Below are positions 1 through 11,188 of a DNA stretch of 64,000 nucleotides, piece after piece. How positions within the stretch are numbered: position 1 is the stretch's first letter; every line of letters begins with the position of its first letter. The position numbers were made by a program, and so were the translations under genes. The notes under the pieces were generated by a model that saw nothing but the letters and a program-made list of their open reading frames with translations, was not told the DNA's origin and ran no database searches. The DNA comes from Nannochloropsis oceanica (Eukaryota > Sar > Eustigmatophyceae > Eustigmatales > Monodopsidaceae): positions 62,001-126,000 of the forward strand of contig CP038110.1 in the NCBI GenBank assembly GCA_004519485.1, given 5' to 3'.

Positions 1-583
1 CTTGCATGGGCCGCGCTTTTTGCGTACTAGGGAACACAAATAAGTGGAGGATATAAAATTGACTTGAAAGCTGACTGCTCGGTGAAGCAGCGTTTTATTT
101 ACCTCGTAATTCTATTCTTTTTTGCCTCCCCACCTAACCTCGCAGCCACACACCCGGCCCATGCCGCTCTAGTATCTGCGCAGAAGCAAACCATGAGCAG
201 GTATGAAAACTTTTTTTATGATTAGTGAGTTTGTGTGGTTTGCTGCAAGGCTTTTGCGGTGCATGCCTTTCAACGATGCCACAGGAAAGGAAATATGAGA
301 CGTAGGAATGGAGATGGAAACTGACACGTATTACCTAAAAATACTTGATCGTTTGCTCACTTTCATGATGTGATTTCCAAAATATGGTGCACACCCTAGC
401 AGCCTCAGTATGCGCAAAAAATGACATTACATATTTTCCTGTCCCCTGCATCTTCCTCCCCCCTCTTCCAAGAGCAGTACTACAGCAGACAAAACCCATC
501 GCACCTCATGTTTCACATAGATTTCTTCAGCTTCATTGTGTCCGACTATTTTTCAGTGTCCTGTTCTCAATTTCGCTTTGTTC
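1..583. other. Intergenic, left edge
   Basis: No supported gene. Short frames here are pyrimidine-rich shadows lying next to the 3' end of the ABCF gene. The sequence is moderately AT-rich with no recognisable repeat or RNA gene. It probably holds the ABCF 3' untranslated region. Confidence 0.5.
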
Positions 584-3500
584 TCATCCCTCCTTCCCCC
601 TCTCCCTCCCTGCGCCTCCCAATCCCCTGGATGCCAACCGCTCTTTCCTGGCCACCGCTGCTGCTTCCTTCCTATCCTCCTCCTCCTGCATATGTGCCTC
701 CATCTTCCTCAATAGCTCCATCTTATAATCCTCGAACTCACCCGCGAATTGAACCACATCCCTATTTTCCCCCACAATCCACACTCTACACCCACTCGCC
801 TCGATCAACCGTGCGTCATGCGACACCAACACCACCCCACCATTGAATTCATTAATCGCCTCACACAAGGCATCAATGGTCTCAATATCCAAATTATTTG
901 TGGGCTCGTCGAGAAACAAAATATGAGGCGCCATCAAACTCAACTCCACAAACACCACCCGCGCTTTTTGCCCCCCGGACAAATCCCGATTCGGAATCTC
1001 GTGCGCATGTCCCTGCAACCCATACCGACCTAGCAAATTCCTGACGCTCTGGTACGTCTCCTCCGGGAACAACCCCCTCAGGTAATCCACCGGACTTAGC
1101 TCCATCGGCAATCGGTCCACAAAATGCTGATTGTAAATCCCCATCCTCAATTTCGGGTTCCTTCTTATCTCTCCCCGAGTCGGCTCCAACGCCCCCGTCA
1201 CCAGCTTTAGCAACGTTGACTTCCCTGACCCATTTGGCCCGACAATACACACTCGACTGTCAAGATCAATCCCAAAATTCAAATTTTCAAATATCCACGG
1301 GTTGCCCGCATAGCGGAATGTGACGTCTTTGACCTCGACGACGGGAGGGGAGAGAGGGAGGACATCGGGGAATTCAAGCCGCACCGTGTACTCCCTCGGC
1401 CGCTCGATCAATGTCTTGACCTCGTTCGTTTCCTGCCCCGTCGCCACGGCATCCCCCTTCTTCTTCTTTGCCCCCCCAGTCTCCCTCCCCGCACCCCTCG
1501 CCTTGGCCGTCTGCTCTGCCTTGCTTTTGCTTTGTCCCTGCGACTTAAGCGCCTTGAGCATCTTTTCCTGTTTCTCCCATGCACGTTGCTGTCCCTTGCG
1601 TTTCTGCTCCTCCATCTCTTTAAAGTCATCATAGTTCCCTTTGTACTGCACGATTTTCTTCGAATCCAAATGCAAGATCTCTTCGCAGACGGAGTTCAGA
1701 AAATCTTGGTCATGGCTCACCACCAACAGTGTCTTCTTCCACTTCTGCAGATAATCATCCAACCAAATCACCGCATTCAGGTCCAGGTGATTCGTGGGTT
1801 CATCAAGCATCAACAGCGTTGGTTCCAAAAACAACGCCCTGGCCAAACTGATCCTCATTCTCCACCCACCACTAAAATTTTTCGTAGGCTTCACTTGCAT
1901 TGCCTCATCAAACCCCAACCCATACAAGATTCGCCTGGCCTTGGCCTCGGCCCGGTCGGCGCCAATCGCCGCCATCTGCTCATAAACCTCAGCCAGCCGG
2001 GCATCCTTCTCCTCGTCAGCCTCCTTGTCAAGACTCGCCAACAACGCCTGTTCCTCCTTCAACAGCGCCCATCGTTCCTTATCTGCCCTCATCACAGCCT
2101 CCACCGCCGGCGTCTCATCCGCCACCACCTCCTGCTCCACGTACAGCACATCAATCCTTGGAGGGATCTTCAGGTCCCGGGACGCGATCATTTTCAACAA
2201 CGTCGTTTTCCCCTGCCCGTTCGGCCCCACAAAGCCGTACCGTCGCCCATGTGCAATGCTTAAAGACGAATTGTGAAACAACTCTTTGTTGTGCGCCGAG
2301 ATGGAGAAATCGGGTATCTTTATGTCGAGGGCATTCATCCATTGAGGGTCGTTCTCATTGACGGTCATTTGGGAACAGGCGAACTGCGCCCCTTCAGCCG
2401 AGCTTTTCAACGCCGCCTTCTGATACTCCTGCTCGCGTTCCGCCGACGCCAATTCTTTTTCCAACCTTTTTTTCATCTTCCCCGATAGCGAAGGCTCGGC
2501 CAGCTTCTCCTTTAATTCGCGAATTATCACTTCGATACTGCCCCCTCCGAAGTCCTCCACCCACCCCTCGTCGTGCATGAACTGTGCGTCCACCTCCCCC
2601 CCTTTCCCTCCCTCCACCCCTTCCTCTTTTTCTTCTTCGCCATCTGCACTCTCTCTCTCTATCTCCTTCCGCTTCGACGCCTCCTCCGCCGCCACCTTCG
2701 CTCTAGCTGCTGCTTCTGCCGCTGCTGCACGCGCACTCTCCTCTTCCTCCTTCTCGACTTGAGCCCTCAGCTTGGCAAGTTCTGCCTCCTTCTTCTTAGC
2801 CTCCTCGGCCTTCGCTGCTAGCTTTGCGGCAAATTTATCGAGCTTCTTTTTGGGCTTTACAGGTTCTTCTGCTGCTACTGCTGGTGCTACTGCTGGTGCT
2901 ACTGCTGGTGCTGCTGGGGTAGTAGTGGCCTTGGGAAGGACAGGGATGGGGGCAGGGGCCGAGGGAGAGGGGATGGGAGAGGTAAGACGCAGACTATCCA
3001 TGCCTGTCGAAATTGAGTAGAGGTCATCGCCGCCTCTCTCCTCTTCCCCGTCCAAGCTGCTCCCGGCCTGCTTCTCCTTCTTCTCCTTCTTCTCCTTCTT
3101 CTCCTTCTTCTTCTCCTTCTTCTCCTTCTTCTCCTTCTTCTTCTTCTTCTTCTTTCCGTCGTCCGCCTCCTCGTCGTCACTATCGAATTCCTTCTCCTTC
3201 TTCTTAATTTTCTTCCCTTTCTTTTTCTCCTCCCCTCCATTTCCTCGTTCCTCATCCTCGTCCTCCATTGCGAACGACGGCTTTGCATCCGGCGGCGGGG
3301 GAGGGGCTTTTTTACCCACAGAAACAGGACAGGGCGAAGGTGGCGACGTTGACACAGGATCTTCAGGCTTCATCTCCTTGGCTTTCAGCTGCTGCTGCTG
3401 CTGCTGCCGCTGCAGCTGCTTCCTTCCGCCGTTTCCTCCCTTTTTCTTCTGCCGACGTCGTTCATCCTCCGAGTCTTCGTCCGCCAGAAGCACTGGCCCC

Positions 3501-4078
3501 GGCCCTGCGGAAGGATCACAAGGAGCAGGTTCTTCAGACTCGCTGGCACTGCTGCTGCTGCTATTGTCGTCTCCTAACGCTCCAAAACCCGAGGCCTTCT
3601 TCACTGGAACAGGGTGTCCACCGTCGCCGTTGCTCTCCTCCTCATCGCTGCTCCCACCCAGAGCCGCAAATCCTCCACGACCAGGAGCCACAATTTTTCC
3701 CGCCCTCCCTTTTTTTTTCTTGGAAGCAGGTGCGGCAGGCTTGGGCTCCACCTCTTCCTCTTCTGAATCATCGTCACTGGCACCTTTCTTTACCATCCCT
3801 TTTAGCATTGCGGCGAGGTGGTCTTCGTCATCGTCAGAGTCTACAACACCTTTCTTCCCACCAGCACCGCCGCTGCCACCCTTGTTCTTGCGTGCCTCGC
3901 GCTTCGCCTTTAGTGCTTCACGCTTCGATGCCGCTGCGGCATCTCCTCCTTTGCCTCCTCCTTTGTGCGATTGCTGCTGCTGACCTGTCGTTGATGCCGA
4001 AGTTTGTGAACGGTCATCGTCCTCGTCACTGCTGTCCCCGCGGCGCTTCCCCTTCTTACCCTTGCCTTTAGGCGGCAT
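584..4078 (-). CDS. ABCF-family ATPase with long charged N-terminal extension (ABCF1/GCN20-like)
   Basis: This is a single-exon frame of 1164 residues. It starts at ATG 4078 (MPPKGKGKK); the frame runs further upstream only through a non-ATG, His-rich stretch. Two ABC domains are visible. Domain 1 has Walker A GPNGQGKTTLLK near residue 617, signature NFSGGW near 734 and Walker B LMLDEPTNHLDL near 755. Domain 2 has GPNGSGKSTLLK near 946, LSGGQKAR near 1026 and LFLDEPTNNLDI near 1050. There are no membrane segments, as expected for ABCF proteins, which act on ribosomes and translation factors. The first roughly 560 residues are Lys/Glu/Ser-rich, with a pure Lys-Glu tract encoded by a TTCTCC-type microsatellite at 3075-3160. 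This layout resembles animal ABCF1 (ABC50), which associates with eIF2 and ribosomes. The exact ABCF subfamily is inferred. Confidence 0.93.
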   Translation of the reverse strand: MPPKGKGKKGKRRGDSSDEDDDRSQTSASTTGQQQQSHKGGGKGGDAAAASKREALKAKREARKNKGGSGGAGGKKGVVDSDDDEDHLAAMLKGMVKKGASDDDSEEEEVEPKPAAPASKKKKGRAGKIVAPGRGGFAALGGSSDEEESNGDGGHPVPVKKASGFGALGDDNSSSSSASESEEPAPCDPSAGPGPVLLADEDSEDERRRQKKKGGNGGRKQLQRQQQQQQLKAKEMKPEDPVSTSPPSPCPVSVGKKAPPPPPDAKPSFAMEDEDEERGNGGEEKKKGKKIKKKEKEFDSDDEEADDGKKKKKKKEKKEKKEKKKEKKEKKEKKEKQAGSSLDGEEERGGDDLYSISTGMDSLRLTSPIPSPSAPAPIPVLPKATTTPAAPAVAPAVAPAVAAEEPVKPKKKLDKFAAKLAAKAEEAKKKEAELAKLRAQVEKEEEESARAAAAEAAARAKVAAEEASKRKEIERESADGEEEKEEGVEGGKGGEVDAQFMHDEGWVEDFGGGSIEVIIRELKEKLAEPSLSGKMKKRLEKELASAEREQEYQKAALKSSAEGAQFACSQMTVNENDPQWMNALDIKIPDFSISAHNKELFHNSSLSIAHGRRYGFVGPNGQGKTTLLKMIASRDLKIPPRIDVLYVEQEVVADETPAVEAVMRADKERWALLKEEQALLASLDKEADEEKDARLAEVYEQMAAIGADRAEAKARRILYGLGFDEAMQVKPTKNFSGGWRMRISLARALFLEPTLLMLDEPTNHLDLNAVIWLDDYLQKWKKTLLVVSHDQDFLNSVCEEILHLDSKKIVQYKGNYDDFKEMEEQKRKGQQRAWEKQEKMLKALKSQGQSKSKAEQTAKARGAGRETGGAKKKKGDAVATGQETNEVKTLIERPREYTVRLEFPDVLPLSPPVVEVKDVTFRYAGNPWIFENLNFGIDLDSRVCIVGPNGSGKSTLLKLVTGALEPTRGEIRRNPKLRMGIYNQHFVDRLPMELSPVDYLRGLFPEETYQSVRNLLGRYGLQGHAHEIPNRDLSGGQKARVVFVELSLMAPHILFLDEPTNNLDIETIDALCEAINEFNGGVVLVSHDARLIEASGCRVWIVGENRDVVQFAGEFEDYKMELLRKMEAHMQEEEDRKEAAAVARKERLASRGLGGAGRERGKEG
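3061..3160. repeat. (TTCTCC)n-type microsatellite inside ABCF coding region
   Basis: Near-perfect TTC/TCC hexamer repeats, read on the minus strand as alternating Lys-Lys-Glu codons, form the charged tract of the ABCF N-terminus. The repeat keeps the reading frame. Confidence 0.8.
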
Positions 4079-5082
4079 GCTCGTTGGCTTGCTTCGTCTC
4101 AAGAGCTTGAGCTGTGGATTATGTGGTGTGGTGTGAAATGAATTATGATGATAGTGGTGATGGTGATGATGATCCTTCTTTGCTGGCAACCAAAGAGACA
4201 AAACAGGCGCACGCGAGACGTAATGATTCCATATCCCCTAGTAGGTTGATTCAGTCCTGCTTCAGTTGTTTTGCCGGCCTCTGAGGACAGACTGTAGATA
4301 CAGGCCGCGCATTTGTGGCACACAAGAGGCAACTTCAGTGGGTCGTGAGCTGCTGGCCCTCCACTCTTGTTCGCGCACTGGTTTTGAACGGCTGCTTGAA
4401 TCGTCAACGTATTTTCTGCACAGATCGCCCTCCCTCCCCCAAGTCCAGGCCGTGTGTAGGACATGGTGCTCTCTATCCTTGTTCAAACTATACATCCCAC
4501 TAGCCTGTCGCTCCCTGCACCTGTCTCTCGAGAATTCACGGAGGGACTCCGACAAGCAACACCCCTTTCGCCCCTTCCCCGAGAAGGAGTCGTAGGGATG
4601 TCGTAAGAGATATCCTCCTCTGCTCTAAGTTTCCTCTGACACGCACTCCAAGCCTCTGAACTCAACGGCACTCTCTGATGCACTTATTTTATTTCTTTCT
4701 CTCTGGGTGGCAGGCTAATGGCAAAACAGCTCATCCTTAGTTTCTTATTTACATCGACGAATACACATTTATGTCCCTACATTCCGTTGGGTCTGCCCAA
4801 CGTGCACACGGGATAATGCAGCTTGTCTTTCCCTTCTCTCCCATCTCCCTTCTCTGTCTCCGACATATATGCATGTGCATACATTTACAGCTCACGTCTA
4901 CCCATAATGGTCGTACCACACACAGCGTTCTCCCTTGGAAAGTCAGCGGCAGGTGTGCGTGTCTGCCTTGCTGCAGGCATTGTGATCGCGTGAGAAAAAC
5001 AAGGACGAAATAGCTCCCCCCGCCACCCAGCCAAGCGGCTACTACTATCGCAGCTTCACCGCCACTACCCCGCGCGGCAGCA
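4079..5082. other. Intergenic between divergent ABCF (-) and ABCG (+) genes
   Basis: About 1 kb separates the two divergent starts, so it should contain both promoters. I see no TATA-like element or repeat that I can defend. A longer minus-strand frame at 4749-5552 has no ATG-supported domain and overlaps ABCG exon 1. Confidence 0.4.
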
Positions 5083-8000
5083 ATGGCAACGCGTGAGAGG
5101 GGTGCGATGGAGATCAAGGCCATGGAGGAAGGGGAAGAGGACTCGCGTGTCCAGGTAGGTGTTGTGTTGGCGAGTAGCGGCTTGAGGGAGGCAGATAAGG
5201 GAATGAGATAGTGAGTGGGAGGCGTATGACAGCCGATTGTCAAAAAGCGACCGCCGCCATCATTGGACGAGCGAGAGGTATACGTGTGCGTGCCTGCCTC
5301 CTCTTTTCTTTGCATTGCCGTCCTCCCCGATGGCCCTCTTCTCCCTTTTTCCCTCCCTACCCAACGCACTTTCCCCCCTTTGTTCTCTTGTCGAATCGTT
5401 TTAACATCTAAATTCTCACCGATTCTCCATCTCTTCCTCCTCCTCTTTCCCCCCCAGTCGCCTATGGCCCTTGTCACTACTCCGGATGGGAAGAAGCCTG
5501 TTATACGCGGTACACATTTAGGATGGACATTAAATCTGTCGGCGACCGCCACCCGGCGGGGCGCCAGTGGTAAAAGTGTGACGGTAAAACAGACGATTTT
5601 GGAAGGAGTTACAGGCTCGGTCCGGTCTGGGAATATGATGGCCTTGATGGGAGCGTCAGGTAGGGCTGGAGAGAGGGAGGGAGGGAGGGCGGGAGGGAGG
5701 GAGGGAGGGAGGGAGGGGTGAGAAGGGTCATTTTGATCATCTTCTTGGTTCTCAGTTCATGTTCCAAATTGCGGCTTGTCTTACCTCTTCTCCCTCCCTC
5801 CCTCCCTTCTTCCCCAAGGCGCCGGCAAGTCGAGCCTTCTCGATTGCATTTCTCTGCGGAACCAGAAATTTGATGGCCACGTCTTCGTGGATGGCAAGCC
5901 CGCAGACAACACCTTCTTCGGTCTCACGGCCTACGTGTACCAGGACGACTTGTTCTTCCCCACGCTGTCCGTAAGGGAGCATTTGCGGTTCCATGCCATG
6001 GTGCGGATGCCCAAGGAGATTCAGAGCCACATCAAAGACGAGAAGGTGGAAAGCATCTTGCTCGATGTCGGGTTGCAGGGGTGTGCAGATGCCTTGATCG
6101 GGGGCAGCAATAGCTTGATTCGAGGGATCTCGGGCGGGGAGCGGAAGCGGGTGGCGGTGGCAACGGAGTTGTTGTCCAACCCCGCCGTCTTGTTTTTGGA
6201 CGAGCCGACTTCAGGTGGGAGGGAGGGAGGGAGGGAGGGAGGGAGGGAGGGAGGGAGGGATTCGTTTTTGTTGTACATTTGTTATCTATGCTGTAATGTG
6301 TGCGGAACATCGTATATATTTCGGTGAATCTCACATTTTTTTCCACCTTGCCTTCCTCCCCTCTTCCCTCCCTCCCTCCCTCCCTCCAGGCCTCGATTCA
6401 TTTATGGCTGAAGCGGTACGTTTGGAAGCAGGGCGGGGAGGGAGGTCGGAGAGGTAGCGCAGGAAGGGGTGGAACAGACACAGGGCTATTGAGTGCCAAG
6501 GCGTTTCAGTGTGTCACCTTCTTGGTTTCCTTCTTTTGTTTACAGACCAAAGCACACATGTCAACTGATTCCCTCACTCTCTTCTGCCCTCCTGCCCTCC
6601 TTCAGGTCTGCATCCTTCTCCGGAAGCTTGCCAACACGGGGAAGATCGTCGTCTGCGTCATTCACCAGCCCTCCTCCGACACGTTTAATCTCTTTACCCA
6701 CCTCTGCCTTCTCGCCAAGGGCCGCGTGGCCTACCTCGGTAGGGTGCTTTGGAAGGAGGGAGGGAGGGAGAGAGGGAGGGAGGAAAGGCAGGCGGAAGGA
6801 AGGGAGGGAGGGGGGGGGAGGGGGGGGGGCAGAAATGCACTAGCGAGGGTCTTGAGGAGGAAGGGAGAGAGAGAAGGAGGAAGGGAGGGGAGAAGATTGG
6901 AGGGAGGGGAGTTATTCATAGGTCGACTAAAGGAATTCCTCCCTGACACACACATAAACTCACTCACTCCCTCACTCCCTCCCTCCCTCCCTCCCTCCCT
7001 CCCTCCCTCCCTTCTTCCTCTCCTCTTTCTTACAATTTCCCCCAGGTGAGCGCTCCAAGGCCGTGGATTACTTCGCCGCGTTGGGAACCAAATGCCCGGC
7101 TAATTTTAATCCGGCCGACTTCTTTATTGAGGAGTTGGCGGTGGTGCCGAGCGAATACGAGAGTAGCATGGCACGCTTGAGGGGAGTGACTGACGCATAC
7201 GCCGAGTCGGATTTGAGGAAGGCCAACGACAAGTGGTTTGGACGGTTGAATCCTGAGGTGCTGGCGAAGCCGAGGAAGAAAACAGGAATTGCCATCACGG
7301 AATACCCAGCGACGGCAGAGACGCAGTTTTGGGAGAGTTGTAAGGTAGGGAGGGAGGAAGGGAGACCGAAAGGCAGGGAGGAGAAGGGGGTTGGAGGTTG
7401 GGCGCCACGCTTGACTGGATGGTAGGTCGATGCGGATGAGACCAAAGCTGATCTTTGCACCCTCTCCCCCCTCTCTTCCTTCCTCTTCCTTTCACCCCCC
7501 TCCTTCTCTGCAGCGAACCGTGCTTCAATACAAGCGCGAGCCCGTCCTGACGCGCGCCCGGCTGGTGAATTCGATTCTGATGGGGTCGTTGCTGGGCTTG
7601 GTCTACTTTGGACAAGACGACACGTACAAGGCAGTGCAGAACAAGATCGGAGTGGCGTTCATCGTGACGATCAACCAATGCATCTCGGCCACGTTTGGGG
7701 TCGTGCAGGAGGTCCCCCGTGATTTTGCTGTCTTTATGCGGGAATATCTGGCCGGGGCGAATCGCGTGGGGTCTTATTTCATGGCTCGCACGGTCAGTGA
7801 GATCCCGTTCCAGGTGCTCTTTCCTTTTGTATTTGGGTCTATCGTGTACGGCATGGTGGGGCTACGGCCGACGGGGGACGCATATTTTACCTTTATCATG
7901 ACGTTGATTTTGTGCGCGAACGCGGCAGTGGCAATGGGCTATGCCTTGAGCGCGATATTGAGGAACACCACGGCGGCGATTGCGGCGGGCTCAGTGGTAA

Positions 8001-8583
8001 TCATGCCCATGGCGTTGTTCTCGGGGCTGCTCCTCGATATGGACAATATTGCTACGTGGCTTCGACCGTTGCAATACTTCTCGATCATCAGGTATGTGGC
8101 ACGTGGCCCGTGCCTTCATTTGCTACTCTTCTTCCCTCTTTCCTTATGTCCTCCTTCTCGTCCTTTGGCATTTCGTGCGCTTTGTTCCCCTCCCTCTTTC
8201 CCTCCTTCCCTTCCTCTTCCCCTCCCTCCTTCTTTTCCCTCCATCTTTCCCCTTTCTCCCTCTCCTTCCCTCCTTTCTCTTCCCGTTACACCTTTCTACT
8301 GAACTCTTAACTCACTTGACTCACCTCTGTCACATACCCTCCCTCAATTTTCAGGTACACCTATCATGCCATCATCATCAACGAGTACGCCAACCAACCA
8401 ATCAACTGCGGCTTTAACGTCATCTGTCCCTTCCGGAATGGAAACGCTGTCTTGACCTATGTAGGGGCCGCACCGGACGAATTGAGCTTTAACATGGGCA
8501 TGTTGTTTGTGTTTATGTTGGGGTTTCGGCTGGTGGCGTTTTTGGCTTTGAAGTGGCACTCAACCCGAGTGGCGAGCTTGTAG
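5083..8583 (+). CDS. ABCG (White/WBC-type) half-transporter, eight exons
   Basis: Exons are 5083-5154, 5458-5659, 5819-6214, 6390-6415, 6606-6738, 7046-7344, 7514-8091 and 8355-8583. They sum to 1935 nt (644 residues), all with GT-AG borders and matching phases. The nucleotide-binding domain comes first, as is usual for ABCG: Walker A GASGAGKSS is completed across the exon 2/3 junction (residues about 89-97), the signature is ISGGERKR (about 196), and Walker B VLFLDEPTSGLD is completed across exon 3/4. The C-terminal half has about six hydrophobic segments. Such half-transporters dimerise and export lipids, sterols or other hydrophobic compounds; the substrate and membrane here are unknown. 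No targeting peptide is evident. Several introns start in GGGA repeats and end in CCCT repeats. One exon is only 26 bp. Confidence 0.93.
5660..5818 (+). repeat. ABCG intron 2 with (GGGA)n start and CCCT-rich end
   Basis: The donor GTAGGG runs directly into about 45 bp of GGGA repeat. The acceptor side contains CTCCCTCCCTCCCTCCC upstream of CCCCAAG. The two ends are therefore complementary in the pre-mRNA. Confidence 0.75.
6215..6389 (+). repeat. ABCG intron 3 with complementary GGGA and CCCT ends
   Basis: The intron opens with GTGGGAGGGAGGGAGGG and about ten GGGA units, and closes with CCCTCCCTCCCTCCCTCCAG. It interrupts the Walker B/D-loop codons of the transporter. Confidence 0.75.
6739..7045 (+). 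repeat. ABCG intron 5 with GGGA tract and long (CCCT)n tract
   Basis: The 5' half carries several GGGA and GGA blocks (6752-6900). The 3' part carries about ten CCCT units (6968-7012) before the acceptor at 7045. Confidence 0.75.
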
Positions 8584-9884
8584 GGTTGGGGGGGAGGGAG
8601 GGAGGTAGGGTTGGGGGGAGGGAGGGAGAGAGGGAGGGAGAAAGTCAGGATGGTTTGAGGAGGCCTGCGCAGAGGGGAGGATATGATGAGAAAGGGGCCG
8701 AAAGGTGGGGAATAGAACGCTTCTTTTTAGACTAGCCTGAACCTTCTGAGTGTGAAGAAATCATGATTAGTTCATTAATCATTCAATCTATTCATAGTTA
8801 TCCTATAAATTTAAAGATTGAGTTGGATAAAGATGTTGTATTTGGACAAAAGAAGCAATGGGGGGAGTGAGTGGGTGGGTGCGTGGGTGTGAGTGTGTGT
8901 TTGTGAGAGTGTACGGGTGAGGGAGTGAGGGGTGGGCAGGTGGGAGCTACGGCTTGATCGTCAACGAGAGAAGGGAAAGATGGATAGATGGGAAGAGAGG
9001 GAGGGAGAGAGAGGAACACAGACAAATGGTGAGTGAGAGAGAACTTGTTACCGAGAAAAGCGAAAGCGTGAGAAATAATAATGATGGTCTGCTCGAGTCG
9101 AAGGAATGAAGAAGAGAGGGAGGGAGGGTGCGAAACTTATATGTTTGCCGAGAGAGAAGGGGAAGAGTCCTTCTTGAAGGGCATCTGGGAAGGGAAAAGG
9201 GAGGGAGGGAGGGAAGGAATAAAGGAAGGAGGAAAGTGGCGGCACAAAGTGAGCAGTCTTTGATTTGTTTTTTGCATCTCTCGTGAATCAAGCGAGCGAG
9301 TGGAGGAAGAGGAGGAGGAGGAGGAGGAGGAGGAGGAGGAGGAGGAGGAGGAGGAAAAGAACAAGGAAGAGGAGACGAAGAGCACAAGGACGCAAGAGAA
9401 GCAGCAAAAGGAGAAAAATAAATCAAGCAAAACAAAATTCTTATCATCGGATAGAGCAGACTGGATAGAGTCTCCGTGAGGAGTCACCATGTCCTTGATT
9501 TCGTGTTTGTCATCCACATGTCCTATACTTATTTTCCGGCGGACCACGACCTGCCCTTCGTTCTCGTCGTTCTCGTCGTCTCCTTCTCCTCCTTCGTCTT
9601 CCTTTTCTTCTTCTGCTCGTTTTTCGTCCTCCTTTTTTTTCTTTTGTTTTTCTCCTCTTCTATGTTCATTTCTCTATTTACGGTCAACGACGTCAACGGC
9701 TAAAAAACAATTTCTTATTCCTCTGTAACGTAGGCATGACATATGTATTATCAACAACAACTCTAAAAAAACACTACTCACTTCCCTCCCTCCCTCCCTC
9801 CCTCCTTCCTATCATGCATCCAAACCTCATCGATCGAGGTTTCCTTATCACTCCCTTCTTTCGTCCCTCCCTGCATGTCTACCC
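8584..9884. other. Intergenic between convergent ABCG (+) and RING-CH/UPF0301 (-)
   Basis: This 1.3 kb holds GGGA-rich sequence just after the ABCG stop, a GT-rich stretch near 8870-8930, a GAG microsatellite at 9303-9355 and a T/C-rich stretch at 9570-9660. Frames across it are runs of Arg/Glu/Ser or Pro imposed by these repeats. No gene is supported. Confidence 0.5.
9303..9355. repeat. (GAG)n microsatellite
   Basis: About 16 tandem GAG triplets occur in intergenic DNA. Confidence 0.8.
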
Positions 9885-10646
9885 CTACTCCTCCCTCCCC
9901 TCCACCACCACTCCCATTATCACTTCCCACAATTCCTCCCCCTCCCCTCCTCCCCCCTCCTCCCCCTCCCCCTCCCCCTCATCCAAGGAGACATTGAAAA
10001 CCACCTCCGCAGTAATCTCATCATCTAATTCCAACACACACCACTCCCCTCTCTTCACCTCCTCCGCAAGCTGCCCTGACACCCATCCGGAAAATCCAAA
10101 AAAAGCTTTCGCCCTCCTCTTCCTCCTCCTCCTCGCCCTCCCTCCCTCCCTTCCCTCCTCTCCAGTGTCGTCCTCGTCCTCGTCCTCGTCCTCGTCGTCA
10201 TAGACAGAGGGCGGCTGGAAGGAGTAGGAGGAGGGGGACGATGGCCGGACGAGCGAGGACGAGGACGAGGACGAGGAAGGGAGCGAGGACGAGGACGAGG
10301 ACGAGGAGGAGCCACACCACCGCTGCAGCAAATCCAACGTTTGCGAGGAACACTCGTACACAAACAGCCCCATGCCCACCTCTACCTCCCTCCCTCCCTC
10401 CCTTCCCCCCTCCTCTGCACCGAGCGCGGAGGAGGCGAGAGAGGAGGAGAAAGAGGAGGAGGAGGAGAGCGGGGGGGAAGGAGGGCGAGGACCATTGTGG
10501 AGGATGAGGAGGGATTGCGGCTCGACGGGGCCTCCACACAAGATCGATGACCAGGGGACGCCAGCTGACGCCGCGACAGCTTCCTCCTGCCGTTCCTCTC
10601 CCCCTCCTTCCTCCTCCTCTTTCCCCTCATCCTCCTCAAATTGCGT

Positions 10647-10707
<61 letters not shown>

Positions 10708-11154
10708 CGGTGTACGTCCCTACTGATACTACCTGTTGCGGTACCACCACCACCGACAGCAGCAGCAGCAGCTGACTGTATCCGCTGCAGCAATAACCTT
10801 CCCTCCCTCGTCCTCCTCAGAGGCTTGTTGATGATGACGCCCCTACTTCCCCAAGGCCCTGTATAGAAGGAGGTGAGGAGGGAGGGAAGAAGGGAGGGAG
10901 GGAGGGGGGATGCGGTGAGGAGATGTGTATCGCCCGTGATCTGACACAAGGTGGGAGGGAGGGGGAAAGATGAGAGAGCAGAGGAGTGCAAAAATGGGGC
11001 GAGGGGATGTCAAAAGGGAGGGAGGGAGGAAGGGAGGGAGGGAGGGAGGGAGGGATGCGCTCACCATGATCGAGAAGCAGGACGAGGGAGCGATGAAAGA
11101 GGGAGTCGGAGCCTATCTCACGCGAAGCGAGGAGAAACTTTCCAGCGGCTAAGA

Positions 11155-11188
<34 letters not shown>

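Noticed and set aside
584-4201. Start of the ABCF protein upstream of 4078
   Set aside because: The extra 41 residues begin at a non-ATG codon and are a His-rich 5' untranslated translation.
4749-5552. 267-codon minus-strand frame opposite ABCG exons 1 and 2
   Set aside because: Antisense to a well-supported gene start, with no domain.
5660-7012. Regular GGGA or CCCT arrays as CRISPR-like or satellite repeats
   Set aside because: Simple 4-bp microsatellites inside introns, without spacers.
9137-9547. Frames rich in Pro, Ser or Arg on both strands
   Set aside because: Produced by GGGA and GAG microsatellites in the ABCG/RING-CH spacer.
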